From assembly GCA_029962745.1 (NCBI GenBank), contig CM057159.1:29033898-29097897 (forward strand): a stretch of 64,000 nucleotides of DNA, read 5' to 3'. Position numbers and translations under genes: made by a program. This DNA is from Echinometra lucunter (Eukaryota > Echinodermata > Echinoidea > Camarodonta > Echinometridae). The notes beneath the pieces are model-generated. The model was given only the letters and a program-made list of their open reading frames with translations, was not told the DNA's origin and did not search any database. Numbering within the stretch: the first letter of the stretch is position 1; each line of letters opens with the position of its first letter. Positions 23,404 through 36,446 of this stretch are shown one piece after another.

Positions 23404-25580
23404 TATTCGATAAAAGAGGGGGAGGTAATATATTTGTATCGTAGGAGGGGCACTTGATTAATTTTTACAAATAGTTAGGACACGTGCCTGTTCTGCTTTT
23501 CCTATCAACTTTTCATATCACGCCATAAAAGACTGAACTTGCAAACACTTTAATCATCAGCTTGATGAATGGAAATGTGTTATTTGGAGCTTGCATCATT
23601 GAACTTAAGATCATTAACGGGAAATAGACCAACCCATGGACACCTTCTACCATTTATACACCCATGGAATAGGTTCGTTATTGGGTAATGGCGCCGTGTT
23701 TTTTCATTTATTTGATAATCCTATAATGAATCAAAGCCATGATACCGGTAATCATCTAGGCATTGACAGTGATCTTGACCTAAACACGACAGAGCATTCC
23801 AGACAACCGATAATCGACAGTGCCTAGTGCGTGGTTGTTTTTCTTTTTTCTCCTTGTTTTTTTTTCTTCTTAATAGTTTTCTAGCATACTATCTCTGTGA
23901 TTTTTAGCTCGGAAATATCATTTCACAATTTACAGTTTAACTAAACTTAACATCTTTTTTTTTCTTTCATACGCCAAAATGACTGCAAAAATCACAATCC
24001 ATAGGACGCCTTGAGGATTTTTATTATTGGTTTAAGAAGAAAATTGCCTCATTATTTTATAACTTTAACTTAATTTGGTGATCTGCTGTCATTGGCCGAA
24101 CGTTTTTTGCCTGTTTTTACTTTACTGTATATTTCCTTCTTACAAGATGATCCCTCGGATTCTTCAGTATCATAAAAAATTATGAATAGTTTTTTTCATC
24201 AGTTAATAATTTATATAAAGTATCGTTTCTAAGCATAGTATTACCTCATGAAAGGAGGAAATATGAATATTTCAGGATCGGATTATTGTAGTTCCTATAT
24301 GGAGAAAAAAAACCCACGCATTTCATCGGATAATTATCAAGTCGCTTTCAAAGTGAGAAATAAGATTAAAGACAAGCAGGACATCGACTACTATGAACTT
24401 GTCATAAGCTGTAGTATGATGTATACAAAAAATATGAACGTCTGTTCTATTGTCGATTAAGCCTGGCTCATGTATCTTCCAATAAGTGGATAGAGTATAT
24501 AGACTCTCAACGATTGGGAAGATGAAAAGACGGATATTATAGGGCCCTATATACGATATCAAAGTAGGTAGATTAAATACGAGTATGCGTATGAGTTCGA
24601 ACTCCACGTCAGAAATCTATTTTTTTTTTAATAAGGCAGTTTCTAATTGGGGGAAATGAAACATTCACTGATATGATAGTTACAATATAGAAAGCAATCA
24701 AATAAGCATGAGATGCCTAAGGATTGTTCATGCTGAAGATTGATGTTCATCAATTATTTTGAATTGATGATCATTTCTTTTTTCTCTTGTTTGTTTCTCT
24801 TCCCATTTCTATTGTCCATCTTCTCAAAATATTCCCTTTTCTATTTTACCCCTCCCGCACTTCATCTCCTATTCTCACATTCTCCTCTTTATCCCCTATC
24901 TCCCCTCCCCTTCTCTCTCTCTAAAACTCTGTCCATATTCCTTCTCCTTTCTTTTCCCTCATATGCCTCTTCTCTCTGTTCTTCATTCCTGTGCCATCAT
25001 TCCCGGAAAAGTCCGTCTGTTTGTATTGTCCAGGCAGATTCCGTTATGACTGACGTATAGTCTCATATTATGTAGCTTGCGAATCTATTTCTCAAATGAA
25101 CCACTGAAACAGGAGATATCGTGTGGGAGGGGAACTGATATTAATGCTGTTAATCTGTGCCTATACATGCTCGGGTAAATGGTTTAATTATGGGATGAAG
25201 GAATTTGTCAATCACATCCCAGCTAAAAACCAAGTGAACTGAACTTTGGGCGAACTGTATATGAACTTGCAGTGGGTGATTACATGTACCACTCTTCCGT
25301 TCCGGAATCAGACTCGTTTAATGGCCTAGATGGGTAAAATTTATTTCTTTTTATCCAGTGTCTCCTGGAACCGAGTGGCTTCTATGTGTAGCCTATGAGC
25401 TGCTGACTGTAATTAAAGAATTCTGAATATAAAGGGTCAATGATAGCTGAGCATACAAGCAGACAGAAATAGTGTAAAATATAGAAGGGAACAGCAACAA
25501 ATAAATAAACACAAAATGCAGAGACCCATAAGGAGTGATGTGTAACAGATATTTGTTTAAAAACATTTTTTTAAAATATT
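22234..25580. other. Non-coding stretch with GA tracts and a C-A junction
   Basis: Contains a G run at about 22766-22776, GA repeats at 23028-23046 and 23363-23400, and C-rich and CT-rich sequence at 24840-24960. The frames at 24248-24460 (plus) and 24323-24607 (minus) overlap and have no splice support. No gene is called. Confidence 0.4.
23160..23199. repeat. C14-A26 homopolymer junction
   Basis: The longest of the C-to-A (T-to-G on minus) junctions in the window. Confidence 0.95.
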
Positions 25581-25874
25581 ACACCCTACATGAAAAAAGG
25601 CGCAAAGATGCACCCTTTTGTACTTGTTTGCGCCCAGAAATGCCCGTCTGCACCCTTAAAGGTACAACTTTACACCTTTAAAGGATGCTAATTTTTTTAT
25701 TCAAAAGGGTTCAAATTTGCACCTTTCCTAAAGGGTACAACTCTGCATTAAGGGTGCAAAATGTAGCTCACTGCATCCTTAAAGGTGCAAAATGCTTCTA
25801 AGGGTGCAAAGTTGTACCCATAAAGAAGTGTTGCATTTGAAGGGTGCAAAGTTGAACCTTTTTTTCTTAGTGTG
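25581..25874. mobile_element. GGGTGCAA foldback MITE, copy 2 (diverged, left end missing)
   Basis: It shares accctacatgaaaaa, gcccagaaatgcccg-like sequence and the right end aaaccttt...cttagtgtg with 21938-22233, in the same orientation. The left terminal arm is absent and extra internal repeats are present. The two copies are clearly related but diverged. Confidence 0.65.
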
Positions 25875-26810
25875 TAGATACCGAACGTTTAGCATGAACC
25901 AAACTGATGCCTGCTCTAAATTTTGCCCCGATAATTTTCATTCCACTCTGCAATTCGCTATTAATTGCAACTGTAATTATTCGAAATTCAGCCAGCATGA
26001 ACTAAATAGATTTCGAGCCTGTAATGGCTGTATTCCGACCTCATAGTTTCGCTGCATTTCTCTTTATTGGAGTCTGAGGCAGAAGGTTACTAGTATGATG
26101 TAGAGTTCCGCTTCCGCTATAATCTGACTAGGATTATGACATCACACTTTATACTGTGACGACATATCTACCGGTTCGATAGACATTGAGTTCCAGGGAG
26201 GGAAGTGAGACGAAGATGGAGAGAGGGAGAGAGAGAGAGAGGGGGGGGGGAGATAGAGAGAGAGAGAGAGAGAGAGCGTGAGAGAAAGAGAGAGATTGTG
26301 AGGGAGAGATGTTTGATGTATGTCATATATTCTGAACATCGGCTACACTGATCCTCCCACTCACTAAATGGAGCGATTATGGTTTTAATATATCGAATAT
26401 CTTCTGAGCACTTTATCATTGTGACCTTCAGGGTACTATTTCTGTATGGTAGTACATGTAGTCACATCGAGAAAGCTCTTTCTCTTTCTCTCTCACTCTT
26501 TTCCTTTCACCCATTGTATACATACCTTTCTTCCCCCTTCCTCTTCCAATACCTCACCCTTTTACTCCCTCTTTTCATGTCATTTTCCTTGTAAGTCTCT
26601 TTACTCTCTCTCTCTCTCTCTTACTTCGCCCCCTCCCCTGGCTTACCACGCTCCTGGACCTCCATTTTGATTAATATTGACCTTTTCCGGGCCCATTTCT
26701 TTGCACATTATTTTTTACACTTGCACAATTTTATACATCTATTTTTTTATGCTCAATCCTTAATGTATTTTTTAAAGGTCATCCAGCTTTTGTGGCTCCT
26801 AAAGCAGAAT
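25875..26810. other. Non-coding stretch with GA and CT tracts
   Basis: Holds a GA-rich tract at 26213-26305 and CT-rich sequence at 26475-26630. A Cys-rich 50-codon frame starts with ATG at 25894; it is described as a finding. Confidence 0.4.
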
Positions 26811-26850
26811 GATTTTCTCTTTCTCTTTCTCTTTCTCTTTCTCTTTCTCT

Positions 26851-26906
<56 letters not shown>

Positions 26907-26920
26907 TTGGGGGGGGGGGG
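26811..26920. repeat. TTTCTC hexamer, CT tract and T11-G12 junction
   Basis: About eight TTTCTC units are followed by pure CT, then a T run directly joined to a G run (26898-26920). Confidence 0.95.
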
Positions 26921-27198
26921 TAACTTAATAGAGACAACCTCAATTACTTAACAAGACACATGCCTTTTTTTCCTAAGCTGTACGAAGTGATTCACTATAG
27001 CAGTCGTGGAACTATTTTACTCCTGTACGGCTATTTCACTGCTGCCGTCCTAGCAAGAATTCGTAGCTCGTTATTGCTACTCTCCTAATTAGCTTTAATT
27101 TTCCTTGTGATTCCTCATTATTGCCCGTAATTACAAGAAATTAAAAGTGAAAGCGCAGTAACATTAAGGTAACTTTTTTTCGTCCGAACCACTTTAGG

Positions 27199-27284
<86 letters not shown>

Positions 27285-28059
27285 ATATATATTTATATAT
27301 GTATCCTTTTCCTGTGCCTTTCCTTGCCTATTGCCGCTCCTCAGTCTATTCCCTTCTCTATTCCTGCCCTCACTACTTTCCTTCTTGCTGTTTCGCCTTC
27401 AGTATAAACCAATTTGTTGTAATCACTTCTATGTTACTCAACTTCTTCTAATCGGATTGTCTTATATTATTTTGTAATCTGTATCTATATTATATTTGTT
27501 ATTTTATAATTATGCTTTGTTGTATGTCAGTCATGTATTGTTTTTATCCTGCAGGGCCCTCACTGAAAGCATTTTTTTTAACTGAAGAGGCTACCCTGCT
27601 TAAATAAAACTGTAAATATGCATGTGTGTGGTGGATTTGTATTTGTGTGCGTTGTGCGAGAAGTGTGTGTGGGTACGGGTTGTTGGTGTGTGAGAAAGAG
27701 AGACAAAGTAAAAGAAAGGTGAGGAACACATTTGAGAAATGGTGCACCACGGTACTGATTTGGAATTACACGAACTGACAAAAGATGACCTGAAGAGGAT
27801 AAACCTTTTTGTTTTGTTTTGTTTTGTTTTGCTTTGCTTTTTTACAGTCCAATTTAGTTTATTTCGGCATCATACCCACTCCGCTTCCATTTACAGTTTC
27901 ATCAAAAGTAATTGAAGTTATCTTTGAATCGATATTGACCAGGAAATTGCAATGGAATAATCCCTGTTAGTTCTGAATAGATTTAAAGATTTTAGAGAAA
28001 ATGACTGTGAGAGAAGGACCGTATTTTTGTTGTTGTTGTTGTTTGCTTGCGGGTTTCTT

Positions 28060-28111
<52 letters not shown>

Positions 28112-28440
28112 TCCCATGCTTTAATTGATTCTCGAGCTTGGTCCAGTCATATTAAAATGGGTTAGATTATTTTGTTATCCCTAAGAGAAAATAAGAGAAA
28201 ATGAATTATGTACAGGATTTGCAAGCCTTTTTGCAATAACATGTATTGTAAAGAAAAAAAGTTTCTATCAGAGAGATGAAAAAAAAAACCAAAAACAAAA
28301 ACTATGCCACCAGCTTCCGCCGGTAACTTTGTAATAAATCTACAGTTTAGTAGCTAATTTCTATTGCTATGGGATTTACAAAAAAAAGAAACTTAATGTA
28401 ATATTTTATTTGGATTACTATTTCATTTAAACAAAATTAC
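26921..28440. other. Non-coding stretch with long GA and TC tracts
   Basis: A GA tract of about 85 bases lies at 27197-27281, a GTTTT pentamer repeat near 27809-27835, a TTG tract near 28027-28041 and a TC tract at 28059-28107. No gene is seen. Confidence 0.5.
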
Positions 28441-30130
28441 AATACCTATTTGGATCTTCTTTTTAGATTTCAACAATACACAATGAAAACATGGCTGTGA
28501 GCTCATTCAGAATTTCTTTATTTATTGAAAAAATGTAAAAAAAAAAACAAAAAAAAAACTGTAACTGGTGTTAGTGTATCCACATTAAGATGAGTTTGAC
28601 TGAAATATATTCCATATTCTAAACACAGAAAAAAAGCATATCACTAGACCAGTATAGTCTGCTAGAAAAGTTTATAAAACAATGGTTTACTTATAGTATC
28701 CCTTGCTCTCGACAAACACAATATCTTGATTTAATTACAATAAACAAAAATGAAAACATGACAGTAAAATAAATCACATGACTATTTGTTGCACAGTATG
28801 TATCAATATAATAAGGTTTTTTGTAAAGGTGAGTAAGCAAAGTGAAATGAACCAAGTCGTAGTCATCTCCTTTTCGCAATTTTTTTTTTCAAATCATGCA
28901 AAATAGAGAGAGAAAAAAAGGGAGAATCAAATATAGATCAATCAATCACTCAATCAGTCATGTGTGTTGGAGGTGGTAAGTAATGACATGTACATATTAT
29001 AGTATTAAATTGATCTGGTTATTGTACTGATTGAAACATGTGTCTTTATGCATGTAATCTTATTTGAGGTTTTTTATTGAAATGATGGCACCGAGACAAA
29101 ACATTATTTTTATCATCTGAGTTTGATTGATTCCAAACCAAACTATATTTCGAATGAAATTGATTCAGAAAAGATATGCGGGTTATTTTTATATAATAAG
29201 TACCTATGGCTTTGTTTTTGGTTGTTCTTTATTGAATATCAACATTATGAAAAATGCGCTCGTGGGTTAATTTCCACTTTTATATAATGGTTTTATCATC
29301 ACCTGTAATGTGAGTCATAATAAATATCGCTGGTTTAATTGATATTTTATAGAGAAACGACAGATAATTCATTATAAAAGATTACAGAACAATGATTAAC
29401 TTGCATGAACATTTTTTTTTTGAAATAAATTTTCATTTTTATTTACCAATCTGCATACTCTATTCCATATGAACATTATGAAAAATAAACATACGGTCGT
29501 GTGTTAATTCCCACTATTTTTATGTTTTTTATCTTCACCTGTAATTTGAGTTTGGTGTGCATAGAGAAACGAAAGATAATTCATTACAAAAGTTTACAGA
29601 ACGATGATTTAACTTGCACGAAATGTGTTGCCTGACATAAGTTTTCATAACAGTGAAGGGATATTTTATCTGCATACTCATTTGCTGTCATGATCATGAA
29701 GGTTATAAATTAATTCGGTTGCCATGTGATCTCGAGAATAATTTGTTGTTTTTACATTGCCCGCAAACACCACAATTTCTTTATCTTTTGAATTATTCTT
29801 TATTTGATTTTAACAACATGAACAATGAAAATAAACATATGGCCGGGACATTATTCATATGATTATTTGTAGCGAAGTATGTGCTCTTGAAAAACTGAGT
29901 TCAGTAAAGTGACATTAACAAACTGATCCACATCGCACCTACAAAGTTTTGAATAAATACTTCGTAAACATGAAATGAGAAAAAAGTAAAAGAGAATCAA
30001 ACATAAATCAAACACCCATCTATTCAATCATGCCACCGGAAGGCAACAATTCACATAGTTTAAAATTGATTTGGTATACTGTCATTGACTGAAACATGTG
30101 TCTACATAATAAGGTGGTCTGTCGTCTACC
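28441..30130. repeat. Degenerate tandem duplication array
   Basis: Landmarks recur in the same order. 'aaca..atgaaaa' boxes occur near 28480, 28740, 29240, 29470 and 29815. 'agtttacagaac.atgatt.aacttgca' occurs near 28670, 29385 and 29600. 'gagaatcaaa.ata.atcaa' and 'ttgaaacatgtgtct' occur near 28922/29032 and 29992/30089. Spacing is roughly 230-340 bases or multiples of it. Copies are diverged, so the array is old. Confidence 0.5.
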
Positions 30131-32832
30131 ACATATCACCTCTTAATTGTATTTAACTTTCGTAAGGACACTTCGAAATTTCAGTTTTCTTTTTTACATT
30201 CTAATCATATGTTTATCGTCTCACATCACGCTTCTGCACCACGCCTTTGTTTTAGGGTTAATTCATCACAAGACAAAGCAACAATTCAAACACGCACACG
30301 CACATGCAGTTCGCAAAAGTAAGTAAATCGTATACTCGTTATATGCCTTGTGCGTCCTGCTGGAAAAAACAACAGAATATAGAAAATCCTATCAGGTAGA
30401 AATAAAGGAATAAGCATATACGCGCTTGTGTGTGTGGGTGCAGCTATGATGTGCGGTGTGTGTGTGCGCATACAAGGACAGCAGTAATCGGTGACAATAC
30501 AAATGATGCTTCAGTCTTTATAAGGGATTCGAATTTCTTGACGTATAATTTGCTAAAATAATTTTCAAGGACTCCACGTTGTTTGTTTTTCTTTTTCTCA
30601 TCTGATATCTGATATGACTGAAATGACTTCTAAGGAAACAATCTTCGCTATAGAATGTTTCTTTAATTATTTTATCATAATGTTTCTGTCCCTACCAATC
30701 CACTTTGTTCAAACTGAGGGCTGTTGATACCATTAAAGTCACATATTCATCGAGCACCGTGCTTTTACATTTTCCTTCTAGTCAAGTTGCTGTTACCTTT
30801 AAACTTTAATTCATTATCCCTTATTACGCTATGGTGAGTTTTTAAATTGATAATAACGACTGGTGGGGGGGGGGGGAATCCATATACATTGATACCAAAA
30901 AAACACAGATGAGGATGATAAAGTGATATGACAGAATGAATTATTTCACAAATTAGTCTCCTCTAGCCTTGAGTTCGTCTCTGCTGCTTTCATTATTCAA
31001 CTAGGTCACGATTCAATGAAGATGCCCAAAATTGTATTGTCGTGTCCACTTTTCAATATCAGATGAAAACAATACCAGAAAAGTATTTTTTCCAGAATAA
31101 TCAGTTTATGAAATTCAGCAAATCAATGCGCATCAGTCAGTACGATACAGCACACATAAACAATGTAAAAATTTGAAGTTTTAATTGCTATTGAAAGCCC
31201 TATTAAAATGGCACAATGAAAGTGCTGATTAATTATTTTACGACATTTCATTTTGTATTTTGAAATAAAAGAAATAGAACCTATCAGTTCTTGATACGAG
31301 AACATGGGATTTCTTCATTTTCAAGAAGATACGAGGAACTCTAAAACTTTGAATTTCAAGGAATGAATAGGCATACATTATTGCATTAATAGGCAGGAAT
31401 GTCATTCGACATGTTTCTCAGATATTAGAAAGACGTCACACTTAATCGAAACCTAGCAATTATAACAAGGGCGCTGCACATTGATGTCTTTTGATTATTA
31501 CAGTAATTGAGCAGATGGAGCTCGTTAAGAACATTTATGTTTATTCACAGAGAATTTCGAAACAGTTATTCCTTTTTTATTTCATGTTTGGTAATTCGTA
31601 GACATGACGTGCATGCCTCTGAGAAGAGGTTATCATCGCCATCATATCTCCAAGGTGATACCCATGGAGGATGTGGCAAAATGGAAGACGGGATGCGTGG
31701 GGGAGGACTCACAGACATTCATGTTCTCGTGGCTTTGGTGGTAGAGGTCCCCATCTTATGTTATGTGCGCCGTCATCCGGGTTTACAGACGGGGTACACG
31801 CGAAGTGACACGAACAATACCTGAGATTCATCAAACCTGCTCACCTTCTTAACCATGATGTCAAAGACTGACAAGCGATATTCAAATTGAACTCTTCCAA
31901 TAGAATTCAAATAATTTCCCCTTGTTCCCTCTCAATAGTTTCCATCATATTTATCATGTTTAGGAATGAATACGAATGAATACGAGGCACAAAGTGTGAA
32001 TCCCCACCTCTTACTTCCAAGGGAACAGAGATGGACTGACATGATGCAAGAGGGCCTAGTATGGCCTCACCGGATGAAGCTGAGAATAATTACGATGGGT
32101 AACGCAATTTTTTAAAATCTATTCTAATTTTTAAAAACTTATTCTCATTCTTATATTTTCTTTATACATTCGTAGAGAACTGTTGCTATAGACTAGCGAC
32201 TGATACCATGAGCACCCTTGGACGAGGTGAGCGCTTTATTTTCAGCTTGTACTATTGGTATTTTGCAAGGAAATCAATCGATCAGGCATGTAACGTCGAA
32301 ATTAAAAACAAATCCTTTCAACTCTCAAATAAACAGGAAAAAACATAGTGTGTGTTACATTATGAAACGAAAAATATTGCGTTTTGTTCGTAGAAATTTC
32401 CTCTATATGAGAAGGATATTTTTAGTATTTATGTCACGAAAGGATAAGTGAATCATTCCCAAGATAGGGAAGAATACGGATTTAGAGTAATAAAAAAAAA
32501 TATCGCTTTGTTAGCGGGAACGGTTCTATGCTTCACTCTGCATGCAGACAACCAGTCATATTACGAGTCCTGCATTCTAAAACATCGCTTAACATGACCT
32601 AAAATCCTTGAAAATACCTGTAATATTGATGTGTGTCGTCGTCGTCGTTGTTGTTGTTATTTTCTTATTTTCTTCTTGTTCGTTCGTTTGTTTGTTTTTT
32701 GTTGTATGTTTTTTGTCTCTCTAGCAATATATACTAACGGAATCTGCATTTATGGAATTCCTCTGTAAAATGTTCATATCTTTATTTGCCGTGTCAAAAA
32801 TGATTAATCTCTACCATTGTATTTTCTTCCAG
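30131..32832. other. Non-coding stretch
   Basis: AT-rich sequence with a G run at about 30866-30876 and a short CGT/TTG tract near 32636-32660. No element or gene is recognised. The plus frames at 31507-31824 and 32218-32451 lack splice or composition support. Confidence 0.4.
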
Positions 32833-33055
32833 GTGCGAAGTTGTTAAACACTGTCCACAATGTGTTGGATATTCTCTAGAGAAAGGGCGTGGTTTAAAAA
32901 ACAACACACTTCTTGTTTTCAAAATGTACTTTGTGAGCAAAACTAACAATCAATGTCATGTCACATTATGCTTTCTGAATAGCTTTGCAGAATTTGGGCT
33001 ACACCGAGTACTTTTAACTTATGGAAATATGCATACAAAGATGACAAGGAAGTGA
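32833..33055 (+). other. Weak exon-like frame behind a good acceptor
   Basis: A polypyrimidine acceptor (tattttcttccag) ends at 32832, and the frame from 32834 stays open for 73 codons to a TGA. It starts with a CEVVKHCPQC stretch. There is no ATG in the first 30 codons and no matching upstream exon. It could be a last exon or a chance frame. Confidence 0.15.
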
Positions 33056-33423
33056 ATGAGATGTCATTCAAAGTGAAAAAGATTGTTTGATTATGAAATG
33101 GTTACAACGAATGCAGGGATAAATTATTTCCTAGATGGTGTTAAAGAAGACCTCTAGGAAGAACGGATTCATTTTAATAATGCCTCTGAATAGAGCTTTC
33201 TAGTCGATCTTTATTTTGAAATTTGATTTGAAATTTTGTTTATGTTCATCTGTTTTTTTTTTTTTTATATGTTTAGATCCGATGTCTTTTTGATATTACG
33301 GAAATACAACCGAACCACACCAAATAGGGCTAAAGGTCCACGCAGTCAACGACTTTCTAACGTTCGGGGGCCTTTGCCATGTCAATCAGAGTTCTTTGCA
33401 CTTAAGAGCGGAATATCAACTAT

Positions 33424-33452
33424 ATCGTTTCTCGGCCTTTTCGCTAAGATCA
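33424..33452 (+). pseudogene. U2 snRNA 5'-end fragment
   Basis: The 29 bases starting atcgtttctcggcc match the highly conserved 5' end of animal U2 snRNA (ATCGCTTCTCGGCCTTTTGG...) at 27 of 29 positions, then similarity stops after 'aagatca'. The branch-point-binding and Sm sites of U2 are absent, so this is not a working gene. It may be a truncated pseudogene, the head of a U2-derived repeat, or a junction left by an insertion into a U2 copy. Confidence 0.7.
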
Positions 33453-33652
33453 TGACAATCCCTCTGCGATATGATCTAAATCTGATGTCTTCTAATATGA
33501 TGCCTGAGGCTTTTCTAATTATAAAGCATCTCAGTCAATGACTCGTGAGTGGATAAATTATTGACGTGGGTGTTGTTTGTTAGCTTTAGAAATGCCTTGA
33601 TAGAGACTAATGAAGTGGGGACCTAAGAGCTCGGGCAAACAAGACGGAAGAA

Positions 33653-33696
<44 letters not shown>

Positions 33697-34731
33697 AATA
33701 AAGAAGATGATGAGAGAGAGAGAGAATGAAAGAGAGAGATACTAAGGACATAGAATGAGAATGAAAAATTATGAAAGAGGTATTGATAAAGAGAGAGAGA
33801 AAGGGGAGAGACAGAGAGAAAAGAAGAAGAAGAAGATGAAGAAGATGAAGAGGAAAGAAAAATCTGCAGCGAAAGGATAAAATTATACTTGTCATACGAT
33901 ATGCATCGCATGCAATTGAAATTCCAGACTTCATGATAACACTATGCATCACCGAAAATTTGACGATTTTTCAAAATGACTAAAATCAAATGGTACAAAT
34001 AAACACAGGCCCGTCATACAAAACAAAATCATGATTTTTTTTCCCCACCATGATATCCCATTCAAAGAGCTGCTCGGTATGGTCTTCCAGATTTCGAAGG
34101 TGTGTTTTTCACTCTTTTCCCTTTTCTCAAATCTGTTCCTTCTCTTCTGCCGCTTTTTACGTACATGTATTTATATCCCTAAAAAGGTCTGAATGAAAAT
34201 ATCCTTGAATTCATGATCTGTTTACATTTCTCTCTTCGAGTATTTTCTTTGACGCCATCTTAATGTCATTTCAGCAGCGTTAAAGCATTACTGAAATGTC
34301 ACATGCTTCACACGTCTTTTTCCTTCCCGTAAGTGAATTGATAGAATGCCCGTTCGCGATGGATTTTTGAAGTGGATGAATGGAGATTTATAGCGGGGAC
34401 TTGTAGACTTTAGATTTTTGCCGCACAACTTCATTCAAAGCAGTGCCTCTCCATTTGTTCAGAAAATGATCATATCCTCTTTTTCCCCGACTTTTTTTTT
34501 TTAAATAATGCATATAAAGACTAGACAGGATTGATTTTTAAAATGTTAACTTTTTGGTCCTTTTAGTTTATTGATGTTTTCAAATCAGTTTGTGTAAAGA
34601 ACAATGGTAGATATAATCAACAATCAATCAAGTAATAATTCAGTCAATTAATTAGTCAACCATTAAACAAGAACTATAACCAATTGAAAATAAATTAAAC
34701 AATAATGATTGATCGTTCAAACGAACACGTA
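33453..34731. other. Non-coding stretch with AT and GA tracts
   Basis: An AT tract lies at 33654-33691, followed by GA-rich and GAA-rich sequence to about 33855. The rest is ordinary AT-rich DNA. Confidence 0.5.
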
Positions 34732-34992
34732 CACTCTAATTTCTGCGGAAGTCAAATTTGACTCGGAATGGCGTCAGCTGGGAGTCAACTCTATTCCGAG
34801 TTTAAGTGACTCAGATTTCTGAATTAATTTGACTCGGAATGGTGTGGCGTAAACTGAAAATCTAAATTCAAGTCAAAGTAACTCCATTCCGAGTCAAATC
34901 AATTCGGAAATCCGTGTCACTTTAACTCCGAATATAGTTGACTCCCACTGACTCCATTCCGAGTCAAATTTGACTCCGCAGAAATAAGAGTG
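34732..34992. mobile_element. Foldback MITE with TA target duplication (261 bp)
   Basis: The left end cactctaatttctgcgga and the reverse complement of the right end cactcttatttctgcgga match. The match continues through gtcaaatttgactcggaatgg. TA lies directly outside both ends (34730-34731 and 34993-34994). Internal copies of gactcggaatgg let nearly the whole strand fold. TA duplication is known for Tc1/mariner elements, which is the likely class. Confidence 0.85.
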
Positions 34993-34994
34993 TA

Positions 34995-35483
34995 CTCAAC
35001 AAAACAAGCAAGCAAGTAATAATTCCAGCAGTTAACTAAAAATCTATCGGCAGTCAACGAGATGTGAATCGATAGCAAAATAATTTGGATCCATTTCTCA
35101 ACAATTGATCATACAATAAATCATCATCATAACAATAATTTAACAAAAAAAGTTCGAGCATTTTTTGGTGTTTTTTGTTGTTGTTGTTTTGTTCAAGCAT
35201 TGAATGATCACCAGTAATCGATCAGTGAATTGGACTGTTATTCAATCAAAAGTCAAGCAATGTGTCCATGAGGTGATGATTATTCAATGCATTATTTTGC
35301 TTGGCTCTTCATAACATCTGTTAAAAAAATAAAGGCGGTGATTCAATCAATCATTTAAGCAATCAGGGATTGATCAATAAAAATTTAATACGCTAAATAC
35401 CACTTTTTTTTTCATTGATATTTGATATGACTTTCTCTCCATTGCATTAAGCATCGTGGCAGGTTAAATGTGTGGGTGCGCTT
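34995..35483. other. Non-coding stretch
   Basis: AT-rich with many short 'caatca' and 'aagcaa' words; no element is recognised. Confidence 0.45.
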
Positions 35484-35900
35484 GTTATTCCGAAGGTTCG
35501 TTATTCCGAACACACGAATTTCGTATACCTGGAGGTTCGTTAATCCGAAAATGAAATAGGGTTCATTTATCCGAACATTTGCTGCATTGATCCGAATGTT
35601 TGTTATTCCGAACGTTCATAATTCCGACGGTGCGTTATTCCGAAGGTTCGTGTGTACGAAAATAAAATAGAGTTCGATTACCATGCATACCGAGAGATTC
35701 ATTATTCCGAAAGTGAAATAGGATTCGTTAATGAATCTTATTTTATTTTCGCAATAACGTACCCCTTTTCATTCTCGGACTTACGAGCCCCTTTTCATTT
35801 TCGGATTAACGAACCCTATTTCATTTTCGGAGAATCGAACCTTCGGAATAACGGACCGTAGGAATAACGACCCTTTGGAATAACGAACCTTCGGAATAAC
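35484..35900. mobile_element. Foldback element built of TTATTCCGAA units
   Basis: The left end gttattccgaaggttcgtta is matched perfectly by the reverse complement of the right end for about 27 bases. Between them are many direct and inverted copies of ttattccgaa and ttcggaataacg, plus aaaatgaaatagggttcg pieces in both orientations. It has no coding capacity. No target duplication is obvious. Confidence 0.8.
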
Positions 35901-36446
35901 GAGCTGCAACAGAACGTTTGATGGTTGCCAGGAGCAACCACCATGAATCACATGCACGTGTCACGTCCACAATGTTATAATACCCATGAGTATTTGCGGC
36001 AGAACACTAAATCAATGGGATGAAAACGATATCCTCTCAACTTGTTAATGACATTAAACCTCGCCGTAAGCCCTTAGCTCCCCTTAATGTTATATATTAC
36101 CCGCCCCCTCCACCATCCTGGGAGGTTTTAATGATGCAGAGCATGTTCCTCCTCATTTAAGAGAGAAAGAAAATTGTGCTCTCTGATTCCAAATTAAGAA
36201 AAAAAAGTAAGATTCGTTTCGAAATAAAGATGACTGCTTGTAGAGTTTTTATTAGCTAAATAAATCTTATTCTTAATGTAATATAATGATAGGCCATGAA
36301 AAAACAGCAGGATAGTTTGCACAGTTTTTTTTTTTAATGCATCGATGAATTTAAAATTTGTATGTCTTTTCGACTCATCAAATCGATTTTCTCAGCAACA
36401 CGATTACATGTATATTCAGGACTTAATGAGTGAATGATTAAAAATA
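35901..36446. other. Non-coding stretch
   Basis: No gene or repeat is recognised. Confidence 0.45.
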
